A stretch of DNA of 64,000 nucleotides from Paraburkholderia caribensis (GTDB lineage: Bacteria > Pseudomonadota > Gammaproteobacteria > Burkholderiales > Burkholderiaceae): positions 2,728,001 through 2,792,000 of the forward strand of contig NZ_CP026102.1 in NCBI RefSeq assembly GCF_002902945.1, in the 5' to 3' direction. Of this stretch, positions 50,220 to 59,754 are shown one piece after another; positions within the stretch are counted from its first letter, which is position 1, and every line of letters starts with the position of its first letter. The position numbers and the translations under genes were made by a program. The notes under the pieces are model-generated. The model was not told where the DNA came from. It worked only from the letters and a program-made list of their open reading frames with translations, and ran no database searches.

Positions 50220-52945
50220 GCGACAGCCTCATCGGCAAGCAACGTTTCTTCGAAATCGACGATCACGCCTTCCGTCTCGCTAACCGACACCCTTATCGTG
50301 GCTGGCAACTTGCCTTGCGCCGATCGCACCAGCAACTCGCGCGACAGCACGGGCAGAATCTGTTGATCGAGCAAGCTGTCGATATTCCGTGCGCCCGAGT
50401 CTGGCGTCTGGCAGGCACGGACAATTTCATCGATCAGCGTGTCGTCGCAGATCAGCGCGACTTCGAAACGTTTCGCGATCCGGTGCGCGACCTTATCGAT
50501 CTTCATGCGTACGATCGTCGCAAGCGTCGAAGTCGAAAGCGGCCGGTAGATCACCGATTGAAACCGCGCGAGCAAAGCCGGTTGAAAGTGCTCGACCAGC
50601 ACGGGACGAACACGGTCCATCAGCAGCGCGTCGCTCACAGGCACATCTTGCGCAATTTCGCTCGCGTCTTCATTGGCCGTTTCGATCGCGGTCACGATTT
50701 GCTCGCTGGCCAGATTCGACGTCATCAGAATTACCGTGTTGCGGAAGTCGATGATGCGCCCTTCGCCGTCGCGCATGAAGCCACGGTCGAACACCTGATA
50801 GAACAGGTTCAACACATCCCGGTGTGCCTTCTCAACCTCATCCAGCAAGATCACGCTGTACGGCCGCTGACGCACCGCTTCTGTCAGCACCCCGCCCTGC
50901 CCGTAACCGACGTAGCCGGGCGGCGAACCTTTGAGTTGCGATACGGAGTGCGCCTCCTGATACTCCGAAAGGTTGATCGTAACGAGCGCGCGTTCGCCGC
51001 CGAACATCAAGTCGGCCAGTGCACGCGCCGTCTCCGTCTTGCCGACGCCCGAGGGCCCCACCAGCAGGAATACGCCAAGCGGCGACTCTTCGGACCTGAG
51101 ACCCGCTTTCGCCGTGCGCAGGCTCTTGCCAAGTACGGCAAGTGCGTCGTCCTGACCGACGACGACCCGCGCGAGCCGCGTTTCGAGTTCGACCAGCGTC
51201 GCGAGTTCGTCTTCGAGCAGACTGCCGGCGGGCACGCCTGTCCAGTCGGCAATCACGGACGCGATCGCGGCTTCGTCGACTTCCGCGTGAACCAGCGCCT
51301 CGACGCCGTGCCGCGTAAGCGCCGCGTGGGCCTCGCGGATGGACTGCTGCAGTGTGCCGCGCGTTGCTTCGTCAGTGGTTGCCCGCCATTGCTCGCGTAA
51401 TTCGACGACCCGCGCCGCCGCTTTCTTTTGCGTGGCGAATGCGGATTCCAGTTCGTGCAGCCCGGCGCGTAGTTCATCGAGCTGTTTGTCGATGGTGCTC
51501 ACGCGCTCGCGGACGTCTGCGGATGCCGCCGCCTGATCCTCGATCAATGCGAGGCGCTCGACTTCGAGCGCCGCTTTCTCTGCCTCACGCGTGGAAATGG
51601 CCAAAGGTGTCGCCTCACCGCTCATTCGCACGCGTGCGGCGGCCGTATCGAGAAGATCGACGGCCTTGTCCGGCAACTGGCGCCCTGTCAGATATCGACG
51701 CGACAGCTTCACAGCGGACGCCACGGCCGCGTCGGTGATATGCACGCGATGATGTTGCGCGTAGCGCTCTTTCAACCCGCGCAACATCAGACACGCATTG
51801 TCATCGTCGGGCTCGTCGACCTTGACCATCTGAAAGCGCCGCTCCAATGCGGCATCGCGCTCGAAATACTGCTTGTACTCCGACCATGTGGTCGCAGCAA
51901 TCGTGCGCAACTCGCCGCGCGCGAGTGCCGGCTTGAGCAGGTTCGCTGCGTCCGCGCCGCCCGCGGAATTGCCCGCGCCGATCAAAGTGTGGGCTTCGTC
52001 GATGAACAGCAGAATCGGCACTGGCGATTGCTGCACGGCCTCGATGACGTTTTTCAGGCGCTGCTCGAATTCGCCTTTGACGCCCGCGCCCGCCTGCAGC
52101 AGACCCAGGTCGAGCGTCAACACGCTGACGTCGCGAATCGCCAGCGGGACATCGCCTTGCGCGATTTTCAACGACAGACCTTCCACCAGCGCCGTCTTGC
52201 CGACTCCGGGGTCGCCCACCAGAATCGGATTGTTCTTGCGCCGCCGCGCAAGAATGTCGACCATCTGGCGAATCTCGACGTCGCGGCCGAACACCGGGTC
52301 GATTCGCCCCTCGCGCGCCTTCTGCGTGATATCGATGGTGAAGCGCGAAAGCGCGTCATTCGAATGCTGACGGCCGGACGCGTGAGCGCTTCCGTGTCGC
52401 GAGACCGGGTGCGGCGCCGCTTCGGCCTGTGACTGCGCTGCCGCGTTCGCGTCGCCGCGCGGCGCTTCGATAGAAATCCCGTCGAGCTCCGGCATCACGC
52501 GTTCGATCTGCGCAGGCGATACCGACAGCAATGCCCACGCATCCGGCGCGCGCAGCAGCGATGGCGTATCGGCCAGTGCTGCCAGCAGATGCGCCGAGCG
52601 AATGACGGTGCTGCCCGTTCCTGGCGAGTCCAGAGAAGCACGCATCCACGCTGCTTCGAGCAACTGTCCAAGACGGTTCGACAGGCCAGGCTTGCCGCGC
52701 AACTCATGCGGCAAGCGGTCGATTGCACTCAGCAAACCGTTCCAGATAGCGTCGACGTCCAGTTCATAGCGCCGTATGAGCGCCACGAGGTCTCCGTCTC
52801 CGAGTTCGAGCAGCTTGATGAGCCAATGCTCGACCTCGATATCGCGATGGGCGCGGGTTTCGCACAGGCTCGCGGCGTCGGCGAGGGCGTGTGCGCAATG
52901 CTCGTTCAGGCGGCGCAGGAACAGGGAGAAGTCTCTGGCGATCAT
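50216..52945 (-). CDS. tssH: T6SS sheath-recycling ATPase TssH (ClpV)
   Basis: About 909 residues. N-terminal Clp_N repeat domain (I-E-V-E-H-W-L-I-K-L-L-E), first AAA module with G-D-P-G-V-G-K-T-A-L-V-E-G, a coiled-coil middle domain, second AAA module with G-P-S-G-V-G-K-T-E-T-A-R-A, then a ClpB D2 end. ClpV disassembles contracted TssB/TssC sheaths. The start M-I-A-R-D-F at 52945 is preferred by homology; GTG at 52966 is possible, and neither has a clear SD. Two hairpins separate it from hcp. Confidence 0.9.
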   Translation of the reverse strand: MIARDFSLFLRRLNEHCAHALADAASLCETRAHRDIEVEHWLIKLLELGDGDLVALIRRYELDVDAIWNGLLSAIDRLPHELRGKPGLSNRLGQLLEAAWMRASLDSPGTGSTVIRSAHLLAALADTPSLLRAPDAWALLSVSPAQIERVMPELDGISIEAPRGDANAAAQSQAEAAPHPVSRHGSAHASGRQHSNDALSRFTIDITQKAREGRIDPVFGRDVEIRQMVDILARRRKNNPILVGDPGVGKTALVEGLSLKIAQGDVPLAIRDVSVLTLDLGLLQAGAGVKGEFEQRLKNVIEAVQQSPVPILLFIDEAHTLIGAGNSAGGADAANLLKPALARGELRTIAATTWSEYKQYFERDAALERRFQMVKVDEPDDDNACLMLRGLKERYAQHHRVHITDAAVASAVKLSRRYLTGRQLPDKAVDLLDTAAARVRMSGEATPLAISTREAEKAALEVERLALIEDQAAASADVRERVSTIDKQLDELRAGLHELESAFATQKKAAARVVELREQWRATTDEATRGTLQQSIREAHAALTRHGVEALVHAEVDEAAIASVIADWTGVPAGSLLEDELATLVELETRLARVVVGQDDALAVLGKSLRTAKAGLRSEESPLGVFLLVGPSGVGKTETARALADLMFGGERALVTINLSEYQEAHSVSQLKGSPPGYVGYGQGGVLTEAVRQRPYSVILLDEVEKAHRDVLNLFYQVFDRGFMRDGEGRIIDFRNTVILMTSNLASEQIVTAIETANEDASEIAQDVPVSDALLMDRVRPVLVEHFQPALLARFQSVIYRPLSTSTLATIVRMKIDKVAHRIAKRFEVALICDDTLIDEIVRACQTPDSGARNIDSLLDQQILPVLSRELLVRSAQGKLPATIRVSVSETEGVIVDFEETLLADEAVA

Positions 52946-52970
52946 GGCAGAAGGTAGGCGGGGCACAGGC

Positions 52971-53036
52971 CGGTCCGCACAAGCGGACCGGAGACGATGA
53001 CGGTCCCTCGAGGCAGTCGCCAGACCGGACCGTCAT
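52971..53036. repeat. Two tandem stem-loops between hcp and tssH
   Basis: CGGTCCGC-ACAA-GCGGACCG (52971-52990) and ATGACGGTCC / GGACCGTCAT (52997-53006 with 53027-53036, 10 bp). No T-run. They follow the hcp stop codon and could stabilise hcp mRNA or partly stop transcription so that Hcp is made in excess over ClpV. Confidence 0.65.
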
Positions 53037-53046
53037 GTTCGAACGC

Positions 53047-53532
53047 TTATGAGCGCTCGTTCCACGTATCGCCGTGGATGATGTTGCCATCCTTGTACGA
53101 CCACGTGATCTTTTCGTAGCGCAGTTCGATTTCTTCGAGATGGTTGTGCTTCTCGAATTCGGGGATCTTGATGTCGAGCATCTTCGGACGCACGGCCACG
53201 ACCTTGACGTTGTCGAGCTTGGTGTTGAAGTATTCCTTCTCCTTGCCCGCGTCGTCGATCTTGTACCACTTGATTTCGACCGACTTCAGCGTCTGGCCGC
53301 TGGTCACGGCCTTGTACAGGTACGGCGTCGACGCGTCGGTTTCCTTCGTGAAAGTGATCGGCGCGTGGACGCGTGTGCCCGTCAGCTTGCCCGTGTTGCC
53401 GTCGGTCGGAATGTGGATACCGTGATCGAACTGGACCACTTCCACGCTGCCTTCGCGATCGTGAACGGTGACCGAGCCCTTGATGTCGGCGCCGCCATCA
53501 TCCTTGAGCCACATATATGCGGGAATTGCCAT
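53047..53532 (-). CDS. hcp: T6SS tube protein Hcp (TssD)
   Basis: A 161-residue Hcp: M-A-I-P-A-Y-M-W-L, I-K-G-S-V-T, H-D-R-E-G, the V-H-A-P-I-T-F-T-K-E-T-D-A-S-T-P-Y-L segment and the C-terminal I-T-W-S-Y-K-D-G-N-I-I-H-G-D-T-W. Hexameric rings stack into the inner tube fired by the sheath. Strong AAGGAG ribosome site, in line with high expression. It is placed between the OmpA chimera and tssH. Confidence 0.95.
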   Translation of the reverse strand: MAIPAYMWLKDDGGADIKGSVTVHDREGSVEVVQFDHGIHIPTDGNTGKLTGTRVHAPITFTKETDASTPYLYKAVTSGQTLKSVEIKWYKIDDAGKEKEYFNTKLDNVKVVAVRPKMLDIKIPEFEKHNHLEEIELRYEKITWSYKDGNIIHGDTWNERS

Positions 53533-53544
53533 TTCTTCTTCTCC

Positions 53545-55248
53545 TTATGAGCAGGCCGGTTGGCCATGGGTAAAACCGTCGCCGCGATCGGCACGGCAGT
53601 CGGGTACTAGAGTGATCTCGACGCGCCGGTTCGCCGCGCGTCCCGCCTCGCCGTCATTCGACGCTTTGGGGCGCGTGTCGCCGTAACCCTGTATCGCAAA
53701 GCGCGTGACGGACAGGCCGGACGCATCCGCAAGCCAGTCGCGGACGGCAGAGGCCCGGGCCTCCGACAGCGCCAGGTTGCCGCCCCTGCTACCGACGGAA
53801 TCTGTGTGGCCGGCAATCAAGATCCGCTTGTCCGGGTGCGCCTTGATCATTTCGAGCGCGCCGATCAACGCGCGGTTTGAGCCGGACTTGAGCTTCGGAC
53901 TACCGCTGTCGAAGAGCGACATGCTGTCGAGTTCGATCGTCGACGGCGCGGGGGCGGGCGGCTGATAACCAGCAATCAGCCGATTGACGACAGGCAGCAA
54001 TGGCGCGCCGCGATACAACCCGAGACCGAGCCGCGGCGGCACACCCGCACTTGCGTATTGCTCCAGATCGTCCCGGTCCCGCTTGACTGCCGCGAGCGCG
54101 TCCACGCGCGCGGCGTCCTGTGCCGGTGGTATCGCCTCATAGCGCGCCATATGGGCCAGCACGCCGGAAACGAGCGCGCGGTTCTGCCACGCGGAAGCTG
54201 CGGCGGCCGCACAGAACCACACGGCAAACCACACGAACGCATGAGCCAGCGCGACGGGCAACGCCCGACGAACCGGCTGCGGCGCGATGCCACGAATCAG
54301 CGGGATCGGCAATGGATAGCGCTGGGTGATACCCGCGGCGGCCGGCAGATCGAGCGCCGTCGTCGAGGCGACGAACTGTCCGTACAGCGAATCGGGAACC
54401 ACCGGGCCCGCTACAGCCGTCACACCGAAAGCGTTCAGCGTCAAAGCCTGCATGCCGCGCTGCGTGTCCACCAACGGTGGCAAAACAGCTCCGAAAGCCC
54501 AACGTGCGAGAGCGTCCAGTTGTATTGCAGTCAGCGCGCGCGGCCGGCGGTCCTCCGGCACCGCCCTTTCGGCGAATGCGCCGAGCAAGACCGAAAGCTG
54601 CTCGGCCGTCGAATGCGGGTCCAGCTGGACCGAAGCGGAAACGCCGAACCAGGGGCAATCGAGCGACCTGTCGCGGGTTTCCGTCGCGTACAGCGCGATG
54701 CATACCGGCAGCCTGTATCCCACCGCGCGGCCAGCTTCGTTGATCGCGACACGCCAGCGTTTGAGCGTCGCCTGCAAAGTGACGGCGCTCGCCGGGTCGT
54801 CGGACGTCATCAGCCAGGCGACGGCATCGGGACCCTGGCCGCCGCGCCAGCGCTTCAGAGCATCCGCGAGGTGCATCAGCTTCGACGGATCGTCATGACG
54901 CACCCAGATCGCCGCATCCGTGACGATGACGGCGTTTTTGTCGAAGACGCGCGAAAGCACGCTACCCGGTTCGCCAACCGTCAGCACGAGCGGCGTGTTG
55001 CGTTTGATGTCCGCGGGCAACGACGCGAGCGCGCAATCGATGGAGCGCAGCACGTGCTGTGTCGAGGCGCACCGTGCCCACATCCGACGCGTCGCAATGA
55101 CGATACAAGCCAATACAGCCAGCAATACGAGCGCGGCGCACGACCCGTTCCAGCCGGCTGTGAACGGAGAAAACAGGGCGAGCCACGTCAGCGCAAGCAG
55201 CGCAATCCAGACAAAGACGGATCGCCAGGGATAAGCGGATACGGACAT
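53545..55248 (-). CDS. TssM-like / OmpA chimeric T6SS membrane protein
   Basis: A 567-residue protein. Two N-terminal helices (about 9-27 and 36-52) and a cytoplasmic region resembling the TssM/IcmF NTPase domain (80-195), but with V-G-E-P-G-S-V-L-S-R (91-100) in place of a P-loop, lacking the Lys. A third helix at 331-351 is followed by Q-N-R-A-L-V and G-L-G-L-Y-R-G (408-413), reminiscent of TssM after its third helix. Instead of the large TssM periplasmic domain there is an OmpA-like peptidoglycan-binding domain (438-548; G-H-T-D-S-V-G-S, R-A-x-A-V-R-D-W-L, N-R-R-V-E-I). The start follows tssL by five bases. The TssM relation is my reading, not a database hit; the OmpA domain is clear. Confidence 0.7.
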   Translation of the reverse strand: MSVSAYPWRSVFVWIALLALTWLALFSPFTAGWNGSCAALVLLAVLACIVIATRRMWARCASTQHVLRSIDCALASLPADIKRNTPLVLTVGEPGSVLSRVFDKNAVIVTDAAIWVRHDDPSKLMHLADALKRWRGGQGPDAVAWLMTSDDPASAVTLQATLKRWRVAINEAGRAVGYRLPVCIALYATETRDRSLDCPWFGVSASVQLDPHSTAEQLSVLLGAFAERAVPEDRRPRALTAIQLDALARWAFGAVLPPLVDTQRGMQALTLNAFGVTAVAGPVVPDSLYGQFVASTTALDLPAAAGITQRYPLPIPLIRGIAPQPVRRALPVALAHAFVWFAVWFCAAAAASAWQNRALVSGVLAHMARYEAIPPAQDAARVDALAAVKRDRDDLEQYASAGVPPRLGLGLYRGAPLLPVVNRLIAGYQPPAPAPSTIELDSMSLFDSGSPKLKSGSNRALIGALEMIKAHPDKRILIAGHTDSVGSRGGNLALSEARASAVRDWLADASGLSVTRFAIQGYGDTRPKASNDGEAGRAANRRVEITLVPDCRADRGDGFTHGQPACS

Positions 55249-55253
55249 GACGA

Positions 55254-55937
55254 TCAACGCGCGAGGTTTTCGATCGCAGCGGACAGCCATCGATCGAGCA
55301 ACAGATACACCACCCCTGACGCCAGGCAAGCGGCCACCACCCACGCAAGCGCATTCATGCGGCGATACCACGGGCGCGACCAGGGAGCCGTCGTGACGAC
55401 GGTCGTCGTGGATGGGTCGGCACGCCGCCAGCCTCCACGCTCAAGCCGCTCGTCGATTGACCGTATCAGCGCGAAACGCGCTTCATCGCCGTCGAGTGCG
55501 AACCGGCCGTGGAATCCAAGACTCAACACCGCATTGAAAATGGCGAGCAGTGTGAGCGACGGCTGCCGTTCCGAGAGCCTCCGCTCGATCCGGCGAATGA
55601 GCTCATCTCCCGCGTCATGGCTGCGAAACTCTGCAACCTGCAATGGTTCCCGTTCCCAGTGGTCCCGGTCGGAGCCGACCAGATGACCCAGAGCGGCTTC
55701 GTCCAGCAACGCGCATTGCGCATAAGCTGCGTCTTCGACGATATCGGCGGGATGTCCAACGGCTCTCATCTGTTCGCGCAGTCGGCCGACCTGGTCCTTG
55801 CACGTAGCGCGGAACGTGTCGTACACCTGCGGTGCGCCATCCTGCATCAGGCCAGCGACAAGCAAGGCCGTGTCGCGCAACGCGACGGGTAGCACATGGG
55901 AATCGGCCTGGGTCTGCGAGCGAATCATGTTGGTCAT
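55254..55937 (-). CDS. tssL: T6SS membrane protein TssL (DotU type, single domain)
   Basis: A 227-residue DotU/TssL protein. A helical cytoplasmic domain with Y-D-T-F-R, D-A-A-Y-A-Q-C-A-L-L-D-E-A-A-L (the conserved A-L-x-D-E motif) and a C-terminal membrane anchor (about 198-215, A-W-V-V-A-A-C-L-A-S-G-V-V-Y-L-L). It carries no peptidoglycan-binding domain; the OmpA domain is on the next gene. Overlaps tssK by four bases. Confidence 0.88.
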   Translation of the reverse strand: MTNMIRSQTQADSHVLPVALRDTALLVAGLMQDGAPQVYDTFRATCKDQVGRLREQMRAVGHPADIVEDAAYAQCALLDEAALGHLVGSDRDHWEREPLQVAEFRSHDAGDELIRRIERRLSERQPSLTLLAIFNAVLSLGFHGRFALDGDEARFALIRSIDERLERGGWRRADPSTTTVVTTAPWSRPWYRRMNALAWVVAACLASGVVYLLLDRWLSAAIENLAR

Positions 55938-57289
55938 GTCGGCAGCACCGCGTAGAGCTCAAGCGACACATCCGGGATCGATGCCGGAATGTAGAACTGA
56001 CACGCGCGCGCGGCGAGCATCCTGGAAAACGCCGGATGTGAGCCGTCGAGCGCGAAGTATTGGTTCTCAATGCGCACAGGAATGGCTGCGGGTAGACGCG
56101 ACATCGTTCGCAGCGGGATGCCCGGCAAGGCCGAATTGACGATCTGCTCGACCTCATCCGGCGCACCTGCCTTGCACAGCCGGGGCAACTGCTCGAGCAG
56201 CTGATGCGCCGCCACGCCCGCTTGCACGGACAGGTAGTAATCGGCGCCCTCGACCAGCCGCTGATCGTTGAAGCGACCCACCCACACCGTCGGCTTGATG
56301 CGTTCAAGTGCAACAGGCACGACGCGCGATGGAATGACCGTGTCCAGCAGTGTCCGGATCAGCGACTCCAGCTCTGCGAATACCGGTTCCGGTGCACGGT
56401 GATCGTACGCGGGAATGGACTGCAACGTGTCCGACGTCGAGAAAGTCAGCAGCGAGCCCGCCAGGCGCGCGAGCACCGCGTACAACCGCTCGGGATGCTG
56501 GTCCGGCGCCTGGCACAGACGCGCGAGATCCGGCCACGTCGTATTGACGCTATGCAGTAGCCAGAAAAGCGATACGTCCGCCACCGCGTAATCAGCTATC
56601 TGATCTGAACGCTCGCGACGGCGCACCGCGAGACTCGCGCTCTTTGCCAGCAGGATTTCCGATAGCCGGTTCATCCGTCCGAGCAGTTGTTCGTTCGCGG
56701 ACAACGTGAGGCAAGGCGGCACGAATGACGTGTCGAACTCGAAACGCCCTTGCGCGTTCCGCACAACGCGACCGATTGGACAGGTCACGTAATCTCCGTC
56801 GCCCGTCTGCTCGAAATCGAACAGCAATGCGAGCACATGCCGCTCGACGCTGATTTCTTCCTTTCCCTCACCGTTGATGTCAACGACCTGCAAGTACTCA
56901 CGCAGAAAACGGCGCGGACGAGCGGGACGTTCGCCGTCCTCGATGCAGTTGCTGCCTTGCGGATCGATCAGCGGCAGCCCGACCAATACCGTTGCCGCGT
57001 CCAGGTGTGCGGGCACTTCGCCGAGATCGCGTGCCGGCGGCAGTCGATCCGACGTTTCCGAATCGACATACGTTCCATCCGGCAGCCGCGCCGCCAACGA
57101 GGTCAGGTGCAACCGGTTGATAGACAACGCGTGCGTGTCGAACGCAACGCGATTGACGCCCCAAGGGTCTGGACTGGCAATGCGCGCCACTCGCTCGTCA
57201 GCAAACCGGTCCCACATCGCTTGCTGTTGAAAGTGCTGCGGGGTCATGAAAATACCCTGCGCCCACAGCGGCCTCGTAATCTTCATCAT
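55934..57289 (-). CDS. tssK: T6SS baseplate-membrane connector TssK
   Basis: A 451-residue TssK (ImpJ/VasE): starts P-L-W-A-Q-G-I-F-M-T-P-Q-H-F-Q-Q-Q-A, the family signature, and continues with S-I-N-R-L and a C-terminal domain that contacts the membrane complex (Y-F-A-L-D-G-S-H-P-A-F). It links the baseplate to TssL/TssM. Translation is coupled to tssL. Confidence 0.9.
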   Translation of the reverse strand: MMKITRPLWAQGIFMTPQHFQQQAMWDRFADERVARIASPDPWGVNRVAFDTHALSINRLHLTSLAARLPDGTYVDSETSDRLPPARDLGEVPAHLDAATVLVGLPLIDPQGSNCIEDGERPARPRRFLREYLQVVDINGEGKEEISVERHVLALLFDFEQTGDGDYVTCPIGRVVRNAQGRFEFDTSFVPPCLTLSANEQLLGRMNRLSEILLAKSASLAVRRRERSDQIADYAVADVSLFWLLHSVNTTWPDLARLCQAPDQHPERLYAVLARLAGSLLTFSTSDTLQSIPAYDHRAPEPVFAELESLIRTLLDTVIPSRVVPVALERIKPTVWVGRFNDQRLVEGADYYLSVQAGVAAHQLLEQLPRLCKAGAPDEVEQIVNSALPGIPLRTMSRLPAAIPVRIENQYFALDGSHPAFSRMLAARACQFYIPASIPDVSLELYAVLPT

Positions 57290-57404
57290 GCCTGGCTAAT
57301 GCGCGAAGCTGGGCACTGGTTCGCAGTGCCGTGCCTCGCAAAACGACGGGGCTGCACAGCGGCGCTATGCCACCGTGCAGTCTTCGCTATCTGAAGTAGC
57401 GTAA
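57290..57404. other. Spacer with stem-loop between tssC and tssK
   Basis: 115 bases. GGCACTG-GTTCG-CAGTGCC (57312-57330) forms a hairpin, and CTGCAC/GTGCAG arms lie farther on. It may limit read-through from tssBC into tssK. Confidence 0.45.
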
Positions 57405-58952
57405 TCAGTTCTTTGCCTTGGGCATCTGCGAAACGAGTGACAGATTGATATCCATCCCCTCGATCTGGAAGTGCGGGACAATGAACAGCTTCACGCGGAA
57501 GAACCCGGGGTCGTCCTCGATGTCTTCGACTGTCACCTGAGCTTCGCGCAGCGGATGCGACGCCTGCAGATCGTCGCCCGGATCGGTCATCTCGGTTACC
57601 AGAGACTTGACCCACGTGTTCAGTTCAAGCTCGAGCAGACGACGGTCCTTCGTCGTGCCGATGTTCTCGCGCTGAATCAGCTTCAGATAGTGCGCGATAC
57701 GCGACAGCAGGAAAATATATGGCAAGCGTGCATTCACGCGGCTGTTCGCGGTTGCTGCCTTGGTCTCGAACACCGTCGGCTTCTGAGCGGAGTGCGCGGA
57801 GAAGAAGCATGCGAAGTCGTGATTCTTGTAGTAGGACAGCGGAATAAAGCCCAGGTTGGCGAACTCGAATTCACGCGTTTCGGGAATCAGTACTTCGCTC
57901 GGAATCTTTGCCTGATTGCCTGTGCCCAGGTCGTACAGATGAATGGGCAAGTCTTCGACCATTCCGCCCGCTTGAGGACCGCGAATCTGCACGCACCAGC
58001 CATTCTTGATGAAGCTCTTCACCATGTTCGCCGCGAAAGCGAACGACGCATTGGCCCACAGATAGCGGTTATGGTCGGGGCCCTTGACCGATTCCGTATA
58101 GTTAAAGGCGCGTACGGGAACGGTGTCCTGACCGTATGGCAGACGCGCAAGGAAACGCGGCAGCGTGAGGCCGATATAGCGGGCATCATCCGAATCGCGG
58201 AAACTCTTCCACTTCAGGTATTCGGCGCGATCGAAGTAATTACCGATGTCGCGAATACTCGCGACCTCTTCCATCGTTTCCTTGCCAAAGAACTTTGGCG
58301 AAACCGAACCGATGAAGGGCATATGCGCAGCGGCGGACACCTTTGCGATATTGCGCAGCAATGCGATGTCCTGCGGGCCACGGTCAAACTCATAGTTCGA
58401 AATGATCGAGCCGATCGGCTCGCCGCCTGGCGTGTCGTACTCCTGGATGTACGTGTGCAGGTAAAGACCGCTCTGAATGACCTCAGGCGTGTCTTCGAAA
58501 TCCTGGCGTAGCGCGTCTTTGGACACATCCAGCACTTCAATTTTCACGTTCTTGCGGAAATCCGTACGGTCGACGAGGAACTTGAGGCCACGCCATGCCG
58601 ATTCGATTTGCTGGAACGCCTCGTTGTGCATGATCGCGTCGAGCTGACGGCTGATCTTTTGATCGAGATGCTCGATATGAAAATCGAGCAGGCTGCGGTC
58701 GAGACGATCGACCTGCTGCGACGAGTCCGCGATCATCTTCAGGAACACGTTCATCGCCTGGGCGACACGTTCGTCCAGCGACGACTCCGATAACGCGTCC
58801 GCACTCTGGAACGAATCGGTTGGCCGGGCCGCCGTGACGGGCTTCAGGTTGATCTTCTCGCAGAGCGATTCATACACGCTCTTGCCAGGCGCATCCAGCA
58901 CTACCGTATCTGCACCAGCCGTCTCGTGAATACGTGTTTCGTTTTTCGCCAT
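57405..58952 (-). CDS. tssC: T6SS sheath large subunit TssC
   Basis: A 515-residue TssC (VipB/ImpC): D-A-I-M-H-N-E-A-F-Q-Q-I-E-S-A-W-R-G-L near residues 105-123, D-F-E-D-T-P-E-V-I-Q-S-G-L-Y, I-G-S-V-S-P-K-F-F-G, and the C-terminal domain ending I-D/M-D-I-N-L-S-L-V-S-Q-M-P-K. It forms the contractile sheath with TssB, encoded 30 bases upstream. Confidence 0.95.
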   Translation of the reverse strand: MAKNETRIHETAGADTVVLDAPGKSVYESLCEKINLKPVTAARPTDSFQSADALSESSLDERVAQAMNVFLKMIADSSQQVDRLDRSLLDFHIEHLDQKISRQLDAIMHNEAFQQIESAWRGLKFLVDRTDFRKNVKIEVLDVSKDALRQDFEDTPEVIQSGLYLHTYIQEYDTPGGEPIGSIISNYEFDRGPQDIALLRNIAKVSAAAHMPFIGSVSPKFFGKETMEEVASIRDIGNYFDRAEYLKWKSFRDSDDARYIGLTLPRFLARLPYGQDTVPVRAFNYTESVKGPDHNRYLWANASFAFAANMVKSFIKNGWCVQIRGPQAGGMVEDLPIHLYDLGTGNQAKIPSEVLIPETREFEFANLGFIPLSYYKNHDFACFFSAHSAQKPTVFETKAATANSRVNARLPYIFLLSRIAHYLKLIQRENIGTTKDRRLLELELNTWVKSLVTEMTDPGDDLQASHPLREAQVTVEDIEDDPGFFRVKLFIVPHFQIEGMDINLSLVSQMPKAKN

Positions 58953-58982
58953 GATAGTTCTGCTCTTCTGGATAAACGGACC

Positions 58983-59489
58983 TTAGGCAGCCGGGGAACT
59001 GGACGCGCCAATCTTTGACAGATCGTCGCGCAGGCGATCGGACAGTGCGGGGTCCTTCAGGATGCGTTCGAGTTCGCGGCGGAACGTGGCGTTGTCGAGG
59101 AGATTGGATTTCAGATCACGAAGCAGATTGCGAGCCGACATCAGCGCACGCAACTCGGGCACCTTGCTCGCAACGTTCTCGGGCTTGAAGTCGTCCATCG
59201 AACGAAATTCCAGGTCGACCGGTAACTCCGATCCATCTTCCGCGAGCGTGTTCTCCACGGCGATACGAGCCTTGGGTGCGTAGTCGGACAGGACGGCATC
59301 GAAATTGTTCTTGTTGACGTTGACCTTTGCGCGCTCTGCGAGAGGCCGGTTGTCCTGACCGTTGCTGTAGTCGCCCATCACGAGCAGCTTGAGCGGCAAC
59401 TCGACCTTCTTCTGCGCGCCGCCCGTATGCAAATCGAGCTTAAGGTTGATCCGTGCCTTAGGCACCTCGTTCTGAAAACTTTCAGCCAT
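58983..59489 (-). CDS. tssB: T6SS sheath small subunit TssB
   Basis: A 168-residue TssB (VipA/ImpB): E-S-F-Q-N-E-V-P-K-A-R-I-N-L-K-L-D-L, the strand-forming N-terminus that interlocks with TssC; L-P-L-K-L-L-V-M-G-D-Y; F-R-S-M-D-D-F-K-P-E. AGGA precedes the ATG. First gene of the minus-strand T6SS operon. Confidence 0.95.
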   Translation of the reverse strand: MAESFQNEVPKARINLKLDLHTGGAQKKVELPLKLLVMGDYSNGQDNRPLAERAKVNVNKNNFDAVLSDYAPKARIAVENTLAEDGSELPVDLEFRSMDDFKPENVASKVPELRALMSARNLLRDLKSNLLDNATFRRELERILKDPALSDRLRDDLSKIGASSSPAA

Positions 59490-59754
59490 GTCTACGTCCT
59501 TAATATCTTATTTATCTTAGTTAGGATTCCGTGCCTTATGAGGAATATTTTTAACACGGTGCGATCTAGAGCATCAGCGAAATTCAGCCGGGTTTGGGTC
59601 AAATTTTGTAAAAATTACGCTAACTCAACAAACGATCAAAAGGTCACTTCACAACAAGACGTCAAACGTTTATCTTGTGCGCCCAAACGGGTGTTTGCAC
59701 ATCGCTTCCGTTAATCCGTCTTGTGTAGGATTACGCACCATCAAAGGAGTAGGA
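59490..59754. promoter_or_regulatory. AT-rich divergent promoter region of the T6SS
   Basis: 265 bases between tssB and vgrG, clearly richer in A and T than the flanking genes. It must carry the promoters of both arms. I found no decisive -35/-10 or sigma-54 pair. TGTGC and GCACA (about 59676-59701) form a short inverted repeat near the vgrG side. Confidence 0.5.

Noticed and set aside
53545..55248. Decayed tssM pseudogene
   Set aside because: The frame is intact, ends in a complete OmpA domain and keeps operon spacing, so a functional fusion is likelier.
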